Source: Diphasiastrum complanatum (lineage: Eukaryota > Streptophyta > Lycopodiopsida > Lycopodiales > Lycopodiaceae). From it: a stretch of 64,000 bases of DNA. The stretch is from positions 516,453-580,452 of the forward strand of contig CM055111.1 of assembly GCA_029204225.1 (NCBI GenBank). The letters run 5' to 3'. The notes under the pieces are model-generated. The model was given only the letters and a program-made list of their open reading frames with translations. It did not search any database and was not told the DNA's origin. Positions 23,978 to 33,621 of the stretch are shown here, in pieces; the stretch's first letter is position 1, and every line of letters starts with the position of its first letter. Made by a program: the position numbers and the translations under genes.

Positions 23978-24446
23978 AAAGAGAAATAATAGAAAGCAAG
24001 GTTCCACATCTAAGCAAACAGAAAAAAATAGTGCCAAATCTATGGAAATAGTGCCCTTAAATCAACAAGCAGATGCTATGGTTTCAAAAATGGAAGACTC
24101 GTTGAGTGTTGACAATGAGCAAGGCTTGCAACTCCTATATAAATGGAAGGGATATTATCCATTTGGAATGGACACATCCTATAACATTGATGTGACAAGA
24201 TGTTTTCAAGCTCCTAGTCACAGAGTGTATCGAGGATTGGTAAAGGACCATGTATTGTGGCTGATAAAAGAATTTTGTGCACATCCTCAAACTTGTGCTG
24301 TTATTGCAGATGTAATGCCATTTGAACTAAAGACAAATGAACCATTACAAAACTTAATTTCAAGTCAAATAGACAAGGTTAGTTATTGGGTCATATCAGG
24401 TCAACACTCAATAGAAGTCACCACTCCTATTGAAACTTTTTCATGA
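23880..24446 (+). CDS. composite gene, ParB-like segment
   Basis: Continues the previous frame after the poly-A shift. A Lys/Asn-rich linker leads to a compact region (about 24120-24446). Two helices-like stretches, YRGLVKDHVLWLIKEFC and PLQNLISSQIDKVSYW, end in WVISGQHSI. An Arg/Gln-His pair after a Gly in this setting (x-V-I-x-G-Q-H) resembles the ParB/sulfiredoxin-like fold, in which DGxHR or GQHR is the signature. That resemblance is inference from a short motif. ParB-like domains often precede DNA methylases in phages and mobile elements, which agrees with the next segments. The frame stops at 24446; the following 551 bp (24447-24997) do not look coding and could be an intron or an insertion. 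Confidence 0.45.
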   Translation: MSHLFSKRVRMFKREKKEKEENLRKIKKKKTTEKRNNRKQGSTSKQTEKNSAKSMEIVPLNQQADAMVSKMEDSLSVDNEQGLQLLYKWKGYYPFGMDTSYNIDVTRCFQAPSHRVYRGLVKDHVLWLIKEFCAHPQTCAVIADVMPFELKTNEPLQNLISSQIDKVSYWVISGQHSIEVTTPIETFS

Positions 24447-24997
24447 TAAGATTAGCTTACAAACGAGTCTGCAAGAGTTCATCTTGCTCCAGTGAACTGT
24501 AAGAGAGTTCCAAGTGCAAAGAAAACTGAAAAAATCTCATAATCTGAGAACTCTCACATAAGTAACCTTCGCAACATGGTTCATTGAGTTCAGAAGATCA
24601 TTTTTCATCTAAGACCAAGTCTGTGAGAGTTAAAATGAAGTATTGATGAATCTATAAGCCAAAATATGATCAAAAACCTGCTCAGACATCAATAACTTCC
24701 AAATCTAAAAGAGTTAACCTTTGCCACATGGTTAAACTCGAAACCTGAAGCAGTAGTAAGAGGACCCTTGTACTGTGCCGGTTATGAGAGAACCAGTAAT
24801 GTCCTCAACATTGGAGCAGCGTGGGAGAGTGAACAATACAACATTACTTTGTCAATCAAGTACAAATGATACGAGGATGAACCGACAGTGGTGGACGGAG
24901 GATCTAGTGTCAACCTAATCTCCATTACCTTATATATAAAATGGGATTGACAAGGGCTTAAGCCAACAAAATTTGCTATCAAATTAGCTTAGTAGTC

Positions 24998-25527
24998 TTG
25001 TGTAAGACCAAAATGTATTGTCCAAGCAAAGATTCGGTTTTAATATCAAAGGATGCAAACTTGATGGTGGCAAAGGTCATGCAAAAGGAGCCATTCATTG
25101 ATCAAATGAAGCAAGCAAGAAGTCAATGGATAGCTTTCAACAGGCCTGCCAAGCCTAAAGCTAGCATCAAAAGAACTGAGATGTCAAATAAATCATGGGA
25201 GGTAATTGCATTGTTGTCAAATTATTAATCACTACTTTGTGTTTTGAAACTTTCAATAATTGTGTAAATGCATTAATTCTTTGCCACTTGCAGGATTTTG
25301 TGGAGACTGCCGAGTGCACATTGCAAAAAGGTTTTCAAAAGCACGACATTCACATGGTCGCTTGTGACGATGATGTTTTTGACAACTGTATGAAAATAAT
25401 GGAGATGTATGTTGCTGGACAATTGCCAAACACTAGAGGAAATCTCGAGCCTTTTGTAAAAAAGACCACAAAAGGAAAGGATAAAATTGGACCGGTAAAA
25501 CAAGTGCCAGGAACAGTAAATCTTTAG
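24998..25527 (+). CDS. composite gene, middle exons with a clear 92-bp intron
   Basis: Exon to 25201 (ending SNKSWE), intron 25202-25293 (GTAATT ... CTTGCAG, T-rich before the acceptor), exon 25294-25527 (starting DFVETAECTLQKGF). The splice is phase 0 and joins W-E to D-F. The true 5' limit of the first exon is unknown. The protein part is helical and charged (QMKQARSQWIAFNRPAKPK), with no recognised domain. The frame ends with TAG at 25525, but a one-base shift there continues in the next segment, so a small indel is likely. Confidence 0.55.
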
Positions 25528-25528
25528 A

Positions 25529-26820
25529 TGTATTGAGGGACTAGATCCAGATCAGGTGCGAGGTTTACAAGCTGAAATCATGGCCAAAAAAGTCCTAATA
25601 AAGAAAGGAAAAGGTATCGAAGATAAGGTAGATATGGACGATGCATGTAAAAAAATAAAAGGCGATAAAGTATTGCAAGATGCAATCATATCCTACCTTC
25701 AAGAATTCACACCAGCCAAATCTACTTGGAGCCATTTGAGTGCCGTGTATGGCATTGAAGATGAAGAATATGCAAAGATGTATACATGGTCAAAGGAATG
25801 GTTAAAAGATGCATTGAATCGTTCAAAAGTCACGCCTCCACTGCCGGCAATAGTCAAAAATAATGTTCACCGCTTGTATTTGAAGTCCTTGGAGAATTTG
25901 TACAGCTGGCCTTCAATTTGAAAGACATGCAGAATTCTCAAAAAAGGTTGATGGTCCTATATCTATAGGATTGATCATTCTAGATACACAACTACATAAG
26001 GAGATTTCGAAAGTATGGACAAAGGACTATTTCAAAGCTTCAATCTCTCATGTCCAAAATTTTAATGGTACTAATGAACTAGTCATGGTATCGTTTACGG
26101 ATTTTATATATATTTCAAATCTAGTTATGGCATTGAAAGAACTAGAATATACTTTCCATTACGAGGTGAGAGTTTATAGATCAAAATCAGAAAAACAAGG
26201 AATTACAACAAAGTCCTACACAACAGCAGTTGTGGTAATTTTTTTAAGTAAAGATTCCAGATTTGTGACCTATAACAACTTAATTCTAAGCAAAACAGGG
26301 ACAATTGACATTTCATGGGACACTTCAACGATAACTTCGGATGATGAGGACGACATCGAAGACCAACCATATGAAATGGTTGGAATCCATTTATTGAAAA
26401 ATCTCAAGGATCCTATTTTTATTCAGGATCTCATAAAAGCGTTTTCTAGAGAAGATCAATTTGTAGTAGATCTTTTACGTGGAGGAGTTGCTTTGAAAGA
26501 AGGGCTACTAATGGAATGAAAAGGAGTTGCCATTGTATTGACTGATATGGAAGCAAAAGCTTTGGAGGCAACATGTTCAAATCTCGTGGACACAAATCCG
26601 TCAGTGGCAAAATTTGCAGGATTGTTAGAGGTTCCAAGTTCAATAGAAGAAAGTCATATTCCTATGCCTATTACAAATGTTGAAGAACTTGCCTCTATAG
26701 TAAAAGAAGCAGGGGCGATATGGGAAGAAAAAGAGAAACAAAAAGAAATTGATGAGAGTGGTGAACCCCCTTCTGATATTCAAATTGATGTACTTGAACA
26801 GGAAAGTCATCTTTCTACAG
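25529..26820 (+). pseudogene. composite gene, beta-class amino-methyltransferase-like segment
   Basis: Frames 25556-25921, 25971-26519 and 26538-26820 read as one protein interrupted by a frame change near 25900-25970 and one TGA (26517). Part 1 is helical. Part 2 has LIILDTQLHKEISKVW, then alternating strands and helices (ELVMVSFTDFIYISNLV, TTAVVVIFLSKDSRF). Its end is FIQDLIKAFSREDQFVVDL, then RGGVALKEGLL. This order matches N4/N6 amino-methyltransferases of the beta class: a catalytic DPPY-type motif first, the SAM-binding DPFxGxG-type motif last. Here the catalytic site reads DTQL and the SAM loop DLLRGG, so the copy is probably inactive. The family call is inference. The last exon ends with G at 26820, before a GT donor. 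Confidence 0.4.
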
Positions 26821-26828
26821 GTGATTGA

Positions 26829-27483
26829 TGTGAAAAATACAGATCCTAAGTGGATCTAAACTCCAAGATCATTGGCTTGAATGCTTGCACTCCAAACTAC
26901 ATAAGCTAGGAATTGGCAACACATTCTATGCTACCTAGAATGCAAAGAACTTGATCAAAAAGCATTTATCACAAATGGAAACTTCCATAAACATCAAGTG
27001 CGGCCCAAAATAGCATTATACAGTCCATAATACATCAGCCTACCACTTTTGGAAAGCACCTAAGATCATACACAATAGCTTGAAGACAATACACACAACA
27101 ATGCTCTCAATGGAGGAAGAAACAATGACAATGATCTATTGATCTCAATGAAGCATACAAAAGGTTTCTCCAACCTGTTCTCCACGACTTCCCTACTATT
27201 TATGGATGAGGAAGATGACTCTCTCTCCTCTCTCTAGAAGGTACTTGACCCTAGATATTCCCTATATAGGAAAAATAGCTAAAAATGGCTTATATGACCA
27301 AAATACATCAAAATGGTCTCATTTTGAAGGGTATGAAGTTTGACACTTCATCATACTGAAAAAATACAGTAAATAAAAACATTGTGGCCTGGTTCACATG
27401 TGTGAAACTCCAGAACCAAAACTATTTACAATTTTAGCCAATTTAGGCCTCAAACTAGCTAGGAAATGTTGACAATTTTCACA
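26829..27483 (-). repeat. 3' LTR of the young Copia
   Basis: Left copy, 655 bp. On the minus strand it follows the polypurine tract GAAGAGGGAG (27484-27493). A minus-strand TATATAG box is near 27264. Confidence 0.95.
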
Positions 27484-30400
27484 CTCCCTCTTCAACATTG
27501 GATGCTAGTTTCAACATAGTCTTTGAGCACATTCCAAGATTAGATCTATGCATTAAATATAGGTCCTTTCCCAATGGTTTGGTGAAGATATCAGCCACAC
27601 ACTCCTTTGAAGAGACATGTTGAAGCTCCACCTCTTTGGCAATGACTTGATCTCTCACAAAATGGTGAGCAATCTCAATGTGCTTGCTCCTTGCATGAAA
27701 AACAGGATTGCTTGCCAAGCTTTGGGCTGAAAGGTTATCACAAAGTATGATTGGAGTCTTCTCTGGTTCCAGCAAGTGAAGATCCAATAACATCCTCTTG
27801 ATCCAAAGAATCTCCTTGGTGCATGTTGTTAATGCCTTGTACTCGGCTTCGGTGGAAGATAGAGAGATAGTTGGTTGCTTCTTTGATAGCCATGAGACCA
27901 CTCCATCTCCAAGATAGATTGCAAAGGCACTTGTTGACTTCCTATCCATTTGATCACCTGCAAAATCTGAATCTGAAAATCCACAAAGGTTAGGTGTAGT
28001 ACCTCCATACAAGATGCCAAAATCTCTAGATCCCGAGATGTATCTAAGTACTCTCTTTCCTAGCTTCCAATGAGCCTCACTAGGATCTTGCATAAATTGA
28101 CTTAGTTTACCAACCACAAAGCTTAGATCAGGTCTTGTGATGGTTAACCATATAAGAGATCCTATTAGCTTTCTATAGAGAGTAATGTCCTTGAAGGATC
28201 TTTCATTACTTCTTGTAGTTAGCTTTACATTTGATTCCATAGGAGTAGAAACAACTTTACAATCTTCCATATGAAACCTTTTTAGAATAGAGTTAACATA
28301 CTTTTCTTGACATATGAATGTAGATTTAGAAGTTCTAATAATCTCTATTCCTAAGATATAATGAAGTTTACCAAGATCTTGAATTTCAAACTCTCTTTTG
28401 AGTGCCATCTTGATTTCATCTATATCTAGATTGTTACCACCACTTAAGATAATGTCATCGACATAGATCAAAAGTAAAGTGATATCATTTTCATTCAATC
28501 TAAAGTAGAGAGAATGATCATACTCACTCATAACAAAGTTTTGAGAAAGTAAGAAGGAATTGAGCTTAGCATACCAACTCCTTGGTGCTTGCTTTAGCCC
28601 ATACAAACTCTTTTGGAGATAGCACACATGATTAGGCTCATCATGTGAAACATAGCCCTCGGGTTGCTCTATGTAAATATCTTCTTCAAGATCACCATTC
28701 AAGAAGGCATTAGTAACATCCATTTGCCACATATCCCAATCATAAAGAGTTGCAAGAGAGATTAGGATTCGAATAGTTACCATCTTTGCCACGGGTGCAA
28801 AGGTCTCATCATAGTCAATACCATATTCTTGAGCATACCCCTTTGCCACCAACCTTGCCTTGTACTTGTTGATTGATCCATCTTGATTTGTCTTGATCTT
28901 GAAGATCCACTTACAACCAATTGCCTTCTTGTCCTTTGGAAGCTTTACCAACCTCCATGTGTTGCTTTTGATGAGTGCTTGATGCTCATGATCCATGGCT
29001 TGGATCCATTCCTTCTTTTGAATTGCTTCACCTACACAAGTTGGTTCATCAAAAGAGGTAAGAAAAGCAAAGTTAGAGTTGTCCACCACTTGCTTTCCTT
29101 TTTCATCATAGGTTAGCCTTGATGGCTTAGCCCTTTGCCTTTGAGTCTTCCTTGAAGTTTGCTTTGGAGTGGCATCTCCATCTTCATCCAAGACATCTTG
29201 CACATCATGATGATTAGTAGGCACATCAACATCAACATCAACAACATTGGAAACATTCTCTTCATGAAAGATGACATCCCTACTTATGACAACTTTCTTT
29301 GTAGAAGGAATGTACACTTTGTAAGCCTTGCTTACTTCACTATAGCCAACAAACACACCCTTCTTTGATGAAGGATCTTTTTTAGTTCTATCATCAAGTG
29401 TGATATTGACAAAACATGTACATCCAAAGATCCTACAATGCTTGACACTCGGCCTTCTACCATAAAGAACCTCATGAGGAGTTTTACCATCCAAGGAAGC
29501 ACTTGTCCATCTATTACATAGATAGTTAGCACATGCTAAAGCTTCCCCCCAAAAAGACTTAGCAAGATTAGCATGTAGTCTCATTGCCTTGGCACATTCA
29601 CAAAGGGTTCTATTCTTCCTCTCGGCCACTCCATTCTGTTGTGGAGTCCTAGGACTAGACATCTCCCTCTTAATCCCATGTGCTATACAAAAGTCTTTGA
29701 ACCTATTTGAGGTGTATTCCCCTCCATTATCAGATCTTAAGCATTTGATCTTTGTATTGAATTGGTTTTCCATTTCATTCTTGAACTTGACAAATGCAGC
29801 AAACACTTCATCCTTACTTTTAAGAAGATAGATCCAAGTATACCTACTAAAGTCATCAATGAAAGCTGCATACATCTTTGCCCCACCATTGCTAGTTGTA
29901 CTAGAAGAATGAATATCAGAATGCACAAGTTGAAAAGCTTCTTTAGATCTAGAAGTAGATCTAGAATAAGCAAGTCTATGAGATTTGGACAAGGCACAAT
30001 GTTCACAAACACTATTGTTTGCAACAAGACTTTTAGGGAGACCAAGAACAAGCTCTTTCTTTGCCATTACCTCCAAAGATTTGAAGTTGGGATGGCCCAA
30101 CCTCTTGTGCCAAACTTCTTGGTTTGTCAATTGCTCCCTAGCCATACATCCTTCATGATTAGAGATCACACATGCATCAAGCTTGAAAAGTTTACCATGC
30201 CTCCTACCTTGAGCAATCAAGGATCCACATTTACTTATCAAACATGCATCTCCAATGAACTCCACATCAAGTCCTTTGTCAATCATTTGACTTACACTAA
30301 GCAAATTCTTAGTGATTGAAGGAATGTACAAAACATTTTCAAGATTTGCTTTCCTATTTGTTGAAAGGGAAATAGGAATAGTGCCTATGCCTTTGATGTC

Positions 30401-31120
30401 ACATTGACCATCATTTGCAGTGTAGATGATGTTACCTTCTCCCTCATAAGACAATAAGGATGTAAAGTATTCCTTATGTCTTGTCATGTGAGATGAGGCT
30501 CCACTATCAATCCACCAAGGATCATTATCATCTATGTTGGCTAACAGACTTGAAGTCATAACAAGTGATTCACATGTGTTATGTTCTTCCTCATCTATTG
30601 TAAGATTTCCTTGCCTCTCTCCTTGCTCTCTTTTCTTCTTATAACATTCATTTGCAAAATGACCTTTTATCCCACAATAAAAGCACTTGAACTTTGACTT
30701 ATTGTTCTTAGTAGAAGAGGAAGAGGAAGAGTGATCATCATGATCAAAGTTACCACCTTTGGACCATTTCCCTTTGCCTTTACCTTTGCCCTTGAATTTG
30801 CCTTTTGTGAAGAAAGCCTCTTCACCTCCACCTTGCAAGGATGCACCATCAAGCTTTGATTGCAACCTATGTTCTTCAGCCAATAAGATTTCTTGCAAGT
30901 CAACCACACTTGGCAAGACTCTTTGAATGGCAAAACTTTGCACAAGGTTAGCATGTTCATTTAGCAAACCATTCAACATAACTTGGACTATTTCACCATC
31001 TTTTATGTTCTCATCAATGCATGCTAAATCATCACTTAGGGACTTAACTCTCAAGATAAATGCATGAGCACTTTCACCCTCTCTTTGCCTACTAGAAAAT
31101 ATTTGTCTCCTTAGGGTCAA
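27479..31120 (-). CDS. Copia gag (C-terminal part) and pol polyprotein
   Basis: Open frame of 1,213 codons encoding the enzymes for reverse transcription and integration, packaged in cytoplasmic virus-like particles. Domains in residue order: gag helices 1-100; basic Gly-Lys region 107-122; CCHC zinc knuckle 146-159 (CFYCGIKGHFANEC); protease DSGAS 205-209; GAG-pre-integrase around 337-378; integrase triad D402, D464 (RSDNGGEY) and E500 (NGVAERKN); RT about 710-960 with YVDD at 886-889; RNase H near 1110-1150 (DNLSAQSLASNP). All catalytic residues are present and there is no internal stop. The frame really starts upstream: the sequence between the TAA at 31136-31138 and the first Met is also open, so this Met is not the natural start. 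It ends just inside the 3' LTR. Confidence 0.95.
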   Translation of the reverse strand: MTLRRQIFSSRQREGESAHAFILRVKSLSDDLACIDENIKDGEIVQVMLNGLLNEHANLVQSFAIQRVLPSVVDLQEILLAEEHRLQSKLDGASLQGGGEEAFFTKGKFKGKGKGKGKWSKGGNFDHDDHSSSSSSTKNNKSKFKCFYCGIKGHFANECYKKKREQGERQGNLTIDEEEHNTCESLVMTSSLLANIDDNDPWWIDSGASSHMTRHKEYFTSLLSYEGEGNIIYTANDGQCDIKGIGTIPISLSTNRKANLENVLYIPSITKNLLSVSQMIDKGLDVEFIGDACLISKCGSLIAQGRRHGKLFKLDACVISNHEGCMAREQLTNQEVWHKRLGHPNFKSLEVMAKKELVLGLPKSLVANNSVCEHCALSKSHRLAYSRSTSRSKEAFQLVHSDIHSSSTTSNGGAKMYAAFIDDFSRYTWIYLLKSKDEVFAAFVKFKNEMENQFNTKIKCLRSDNGGEYTSNRFKDFCIAHGIKREMSSPRTPQQNGVAERKNRTLCECAKAMRLHANLAKSFWGEALACANYLCNRWTSASLDGKTPHEVLYGRRPSVKHCRIFGCTCFVNITLDDRTKKDPSSKKGVFVGYSEVSKAYKVYIPSTKKVVISRDVIFHEENVSNVVDVDVDVPTNHHDVQDVLDEDGDATPKQTSRKTQRQRAKPSRLTYDEKGKQVVDNSNFAFLTSFDEPTCVGEAIQKKEWIQAMDHEHQALIKSNTWRLVKLPKDKKAIGCKWIFKIKTNQDGSINKYKARLVAKGYAQEYGIDYDETFAPVAKMVTIRILISLATLYDWDMWQMDVTNAFLNGDLEEDIYIEQPEGYVSHDEPNHVCYLQKSLYGLKQAPRSWYAKLNSFLLSQNFVMSEYDHSLYFRLNENDITLLLIYVDDIILSGGNNLDIDEIKMALKREFEIQDLGKLHYILGIEIIRTSKSTFICQEKYVNSILKRFHMEDCKVVSTPMESNVKLTTRSNERSFKDITLYRKLIGSLIWLTITRPDLSFVVGKLSQFMQDPSEAHWKLGKRVLRYISGSRDFGILYGGTTPNLCGFSDSDFAGDQMDRKSTSAFAIYLGDGVVSWLSKKQPTISLSSTEAEYKALTTCTKEILWIKRMLLDLHLLEPEKTPIILCDNLSAQSLASNPVFHARSKHIEIAHHFVRDQVIAKEVELQHVSSKECVADIFTKPLGKDLYLMHRSNLGMCSKTMLKLASNVEEGV

Positions 31121-31138
31121 TACCCTAGATGTGGACTT

Positions 31139-31432
31139 TTATTCAAAGAGCTTCTTTAAGGCATTCCATGCCTCACTTGCACTTTGACACTTTCCAACTT
31201 CCTTGAGAAGTTCATTTGTAACATTCATTTTAATGATATGAAGAGCCCTTTTGGCCTTCTTATCAAACCTTTGTTGCTCTTGAAGTGTGAGAGGTCTCTC
31301 TTCAATTTCTGCAACTATGTCCATGAGTTCATTCAACTCAAGTAAGGACTCCATCCTCACTTTCCAAGTAGAGTAGTTTGATGAACTCAACCTTTCACTA
31401 GACTCTAGCATGATCCCACCATTGGAAGCCAT
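31139..31432 (-). CDS. Copia gag N-terminal part
   Basis: Starts MASNGGIML at 31432 and shows the UBN2/gag pattern (LSSSNYSTWKVRMESLLEL, then NEL.KEVGKC.SASEAWNALKKLF). It stops at a TAA directly after LFE; the same frame then continues as KSTSRVLTLRRQ into the polyprotein. A single stop codon therefore separates the first 98 codons from the other 1,200. It could be a fresh nonsense mutation, or a site for readthrough; the first is simpler. Confidence 0.9.
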   Translation of the reverse strand: MASNGGIMLESSERLSSSNYSTWKVRMESLLELNELMDIVAEIEERPLTLQEQQRFDKKAKRALHIIKMNVTNELLKEVGKCQSASEAWNALKKLFE

Positions 31433-32589
31433 GATTCTAATGTTTCTTCAACTTTTAGGTTCTGTCCTAAAGCACTTAGCACTCACTTTTCTCTCAACAA
31501 ATGATAGATAAAGAGATCTATGAAGATTTAGGACCCTAAAACACTTCTATCTTGAACCTAGATGGTTTCCAAGCATAGAAAGGAAGATTGAAACACATGC
31601 AACACTTTGCACACACTAAGAATGGATTACAAAATCAAACCAACCTGAACACACTCTTGCTTAAGCTCTCAAACTTTCCAGCAAGTGACCAAATCAAGTT
31701 ATGGTGTGAAGAGTTACTTGCATTCTTAGAAAATACCCAAAACTAGGATGCCAAGATTACCTAGTAATGAACAAACTTGATCAACATATGATCAACACAC
31801 TAAGATATTGATTCAACCTGTAAAACCACATGTAAACCACACTTCTAAAAGTTTATAAACTCCAGCAAGTGATAAATACAAGATTTAGAGGTGAATGAAT
31901 GAGCACACTTAGTGAATCACAAGACTAGCTTCACTATCTTGTCAAATCTTGGTGTTTAGATGTAGATCTAAGATCACTTCACATGAGAATGTTCCTCAAC
32001 CTGTTAAGAATCTGAAAACACACTTGCATAATGGTTAACACCTTCCAGCAAATGCTCCAATCAAATTACATAAGGAGAGTTACTTACATGCTCAACAAAG
32101 TACACCAAAAATTATGCCAAAATTGATGACAATCTTTACAATATGCTCTTCACAATGGAGCTTACAATATGTTCACCCAAAAAAGGGGATCTTTCATCCA
32201 AATGGGAGCTTTGCTCAGCCTTTAGGAGAATTACAACTCACTCAAAAGAGCATTTGTCATCCACTTAAGGAGAAGTTTCATCCACTTAAGGAGAGTGTTC
32301 ATCCAAGAATGGAGATTGTCAACAATAGGATTGAAAAGAACATTGTTAGTATTGAATATGCACAAGCCTCACAATCACAAATGATTAGGTTTTATGATCT
32401 GATCCAAAATAGTTTCTTTTCAGCCTCTGATCTTCAATAGACCTGAAATATGCTTTTGATCCACAAGTTCAACTCACAAAACAAAGGTTAGTAAGATTTG
32501 ATCAACAAAGCAATGCAAAATCATGCTAGAACTTGATCAAACATCCAAATATCACCAAAAATGGAATACTTACTGTAAATAGAAGCCAA
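31433..32589 (-). other. Copia 5' leader with internal repeats
   Basis: About 1.16 kb between primer site and gag ATG, noncoding on the minus strand. Three diverged repeats, each with CAACCTG and later CCAGCAA(G/A)TG, begin near 31641, 31816 and 31998. The plus-strand frame 32114-32440 has short direct repeats (CATCCACTTAAGGAG) and no domain; it is probably chance. Confidence 0.7.
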
Positions 32590-32604
32590 CCAGCTCTGAT
32601 ACCA
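32590..32604 (-). promoter_or_regulatory. Copia primer-binding site, initiator-Met tRNA type
   Basis: The minus strand reads TGGTATCAGAGCTGG directly after the 5' LTR end at 32605. Confidence 0.92.
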
Positions 32605-33259
32605 TGTGAAAAATACAGATCCTAAGTGGATCTAAACTCCAAGATCATTGGCTTGAATGCTTGCACTCCAAACTACATAAGCTAGGAATTGGCAACACAT
32701 TCTATGCTACCTAGAATGCAAAGAACTTGATCAAAAAGCATTTATCACAAATGGAAACTTCCATAAACATCAAGTGCGGCCCAAAATAGCATTATACAGT
32801 CCATAATACATCAGCCTACCACTTTTGGAAAGCACCTAAGATCATACACAATAGCTTGAAGACAATACACACAACAATGCTCTCAATGGAGGAAGAAACA
32901 ATGACAATGATCTATTGATCTCAATGAAGCATACAAAAGGTTTCTCCAACCTGTTCTCCACGACTTCCCTACTATTTATGGATGAGGAAGATGACTCTCT
33001 CTCCTCTCTCTAGAAGGTACTTGACCCTAGATATTCCCTATATAGGAAAAATAGCTAAAAATGGCTTATATGACCAAAATACATCAAAATGGTCTCATTT
33101 TGAAGGGTATGAAGTTTGACACTTCATCATACTGAAAAAATACAGTAAATAAAAACATTGTGGCCTGGTTCACATGTGTGAAACTCCAGAACCAAAACTA
33201 TTTACAATTTTAGCCAATTTAGGCCTCAAACTAGCTAGGAAATGTTGACAATTTTCACA
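32605..33259 (-). repeat. 5' LTR of the young Copia
   Basis: Right copy, 655 bp, apparently identical to 26829-27483. It should hold the promoter; the TATATAG box on the minus strand is near 33041. Transcription from it would run antisense into the composite gene intron. Confidence 0.95.
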
Positions 33260-33621
33260 ATTGACATAGATTTCTCAAGTTTTGATACCTATAATTTCAT
33301 AGTTTATAGTAGCTTTTTTGTAGTGTACAAATGGCCATGGTAGGAATCAAACAATTAGATAATTGTAGATATTTAAAACTCCTCTATGTACATGAATTAA
33401 ATCTTATCATTTGATATCATTTTATTAGTGATTTCATTTTGAATTATATCATGGTTTTTATTTTTGTTTGTCAAAATTAAAACAAATGAATCATGTGCTT
33501 GTGCTCATGTACTCAATATCCACTATATTATCAATCAAAAATAGTAAAAACTTAATAAATAATTACAATTTTTTTTTGGTAAGACTTATTTCAACAATCT
33601 TCTTTGTGAACGTTGTGATAG

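Larger units (their letters stand above)
26829..33259 (-). mobile_element. complete, very young Ty1/Copia retrotransposon (6,431 bp)
   Basis: Both 655-bp LTRs look identical base for base by eye. The target duplication ATTGA is perfect (26824-26828 and 33260-33264). Ends are TGTGAAAA/TTTTCACA. Gag and pol are open except for one TAA. It lies antisense to the host gene, inside its predicted intron. Identical LTRs mean a recent insertion, so it may be polymorphic between individuals. Confidence 0.96.
26821..33621 (+). other. predicted intron hosting the Copia element
   Basis: Donor ACAG/GTGATT at 26820/26821; acceptor GTGATAG/GAAGTAC at 33621/33622. Splicing joins the first base of a Gly codon (26820) to GA (33622-33623) and keeps the same frame from the methyltransferase-like exon into the phosphatase exon. 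Without the Copia element and one target duplication copy the intron would be about 365 bp, a normal plant size. Without splicing the upstream frame stops at 26828. Predicted, not observed. Confidence 0.5.

Noticed and set aside
29762-30319. Plus-strand ORF of 185 codons
   Set aside because: Antisense shadow of Copia pol, which has clear catalytic motifs on the other strand.
32114-32440. Small gene in the Copia leader, plus strand
   Set aside because: Composed partly of short direct repeats, no domain, antisense to the element.
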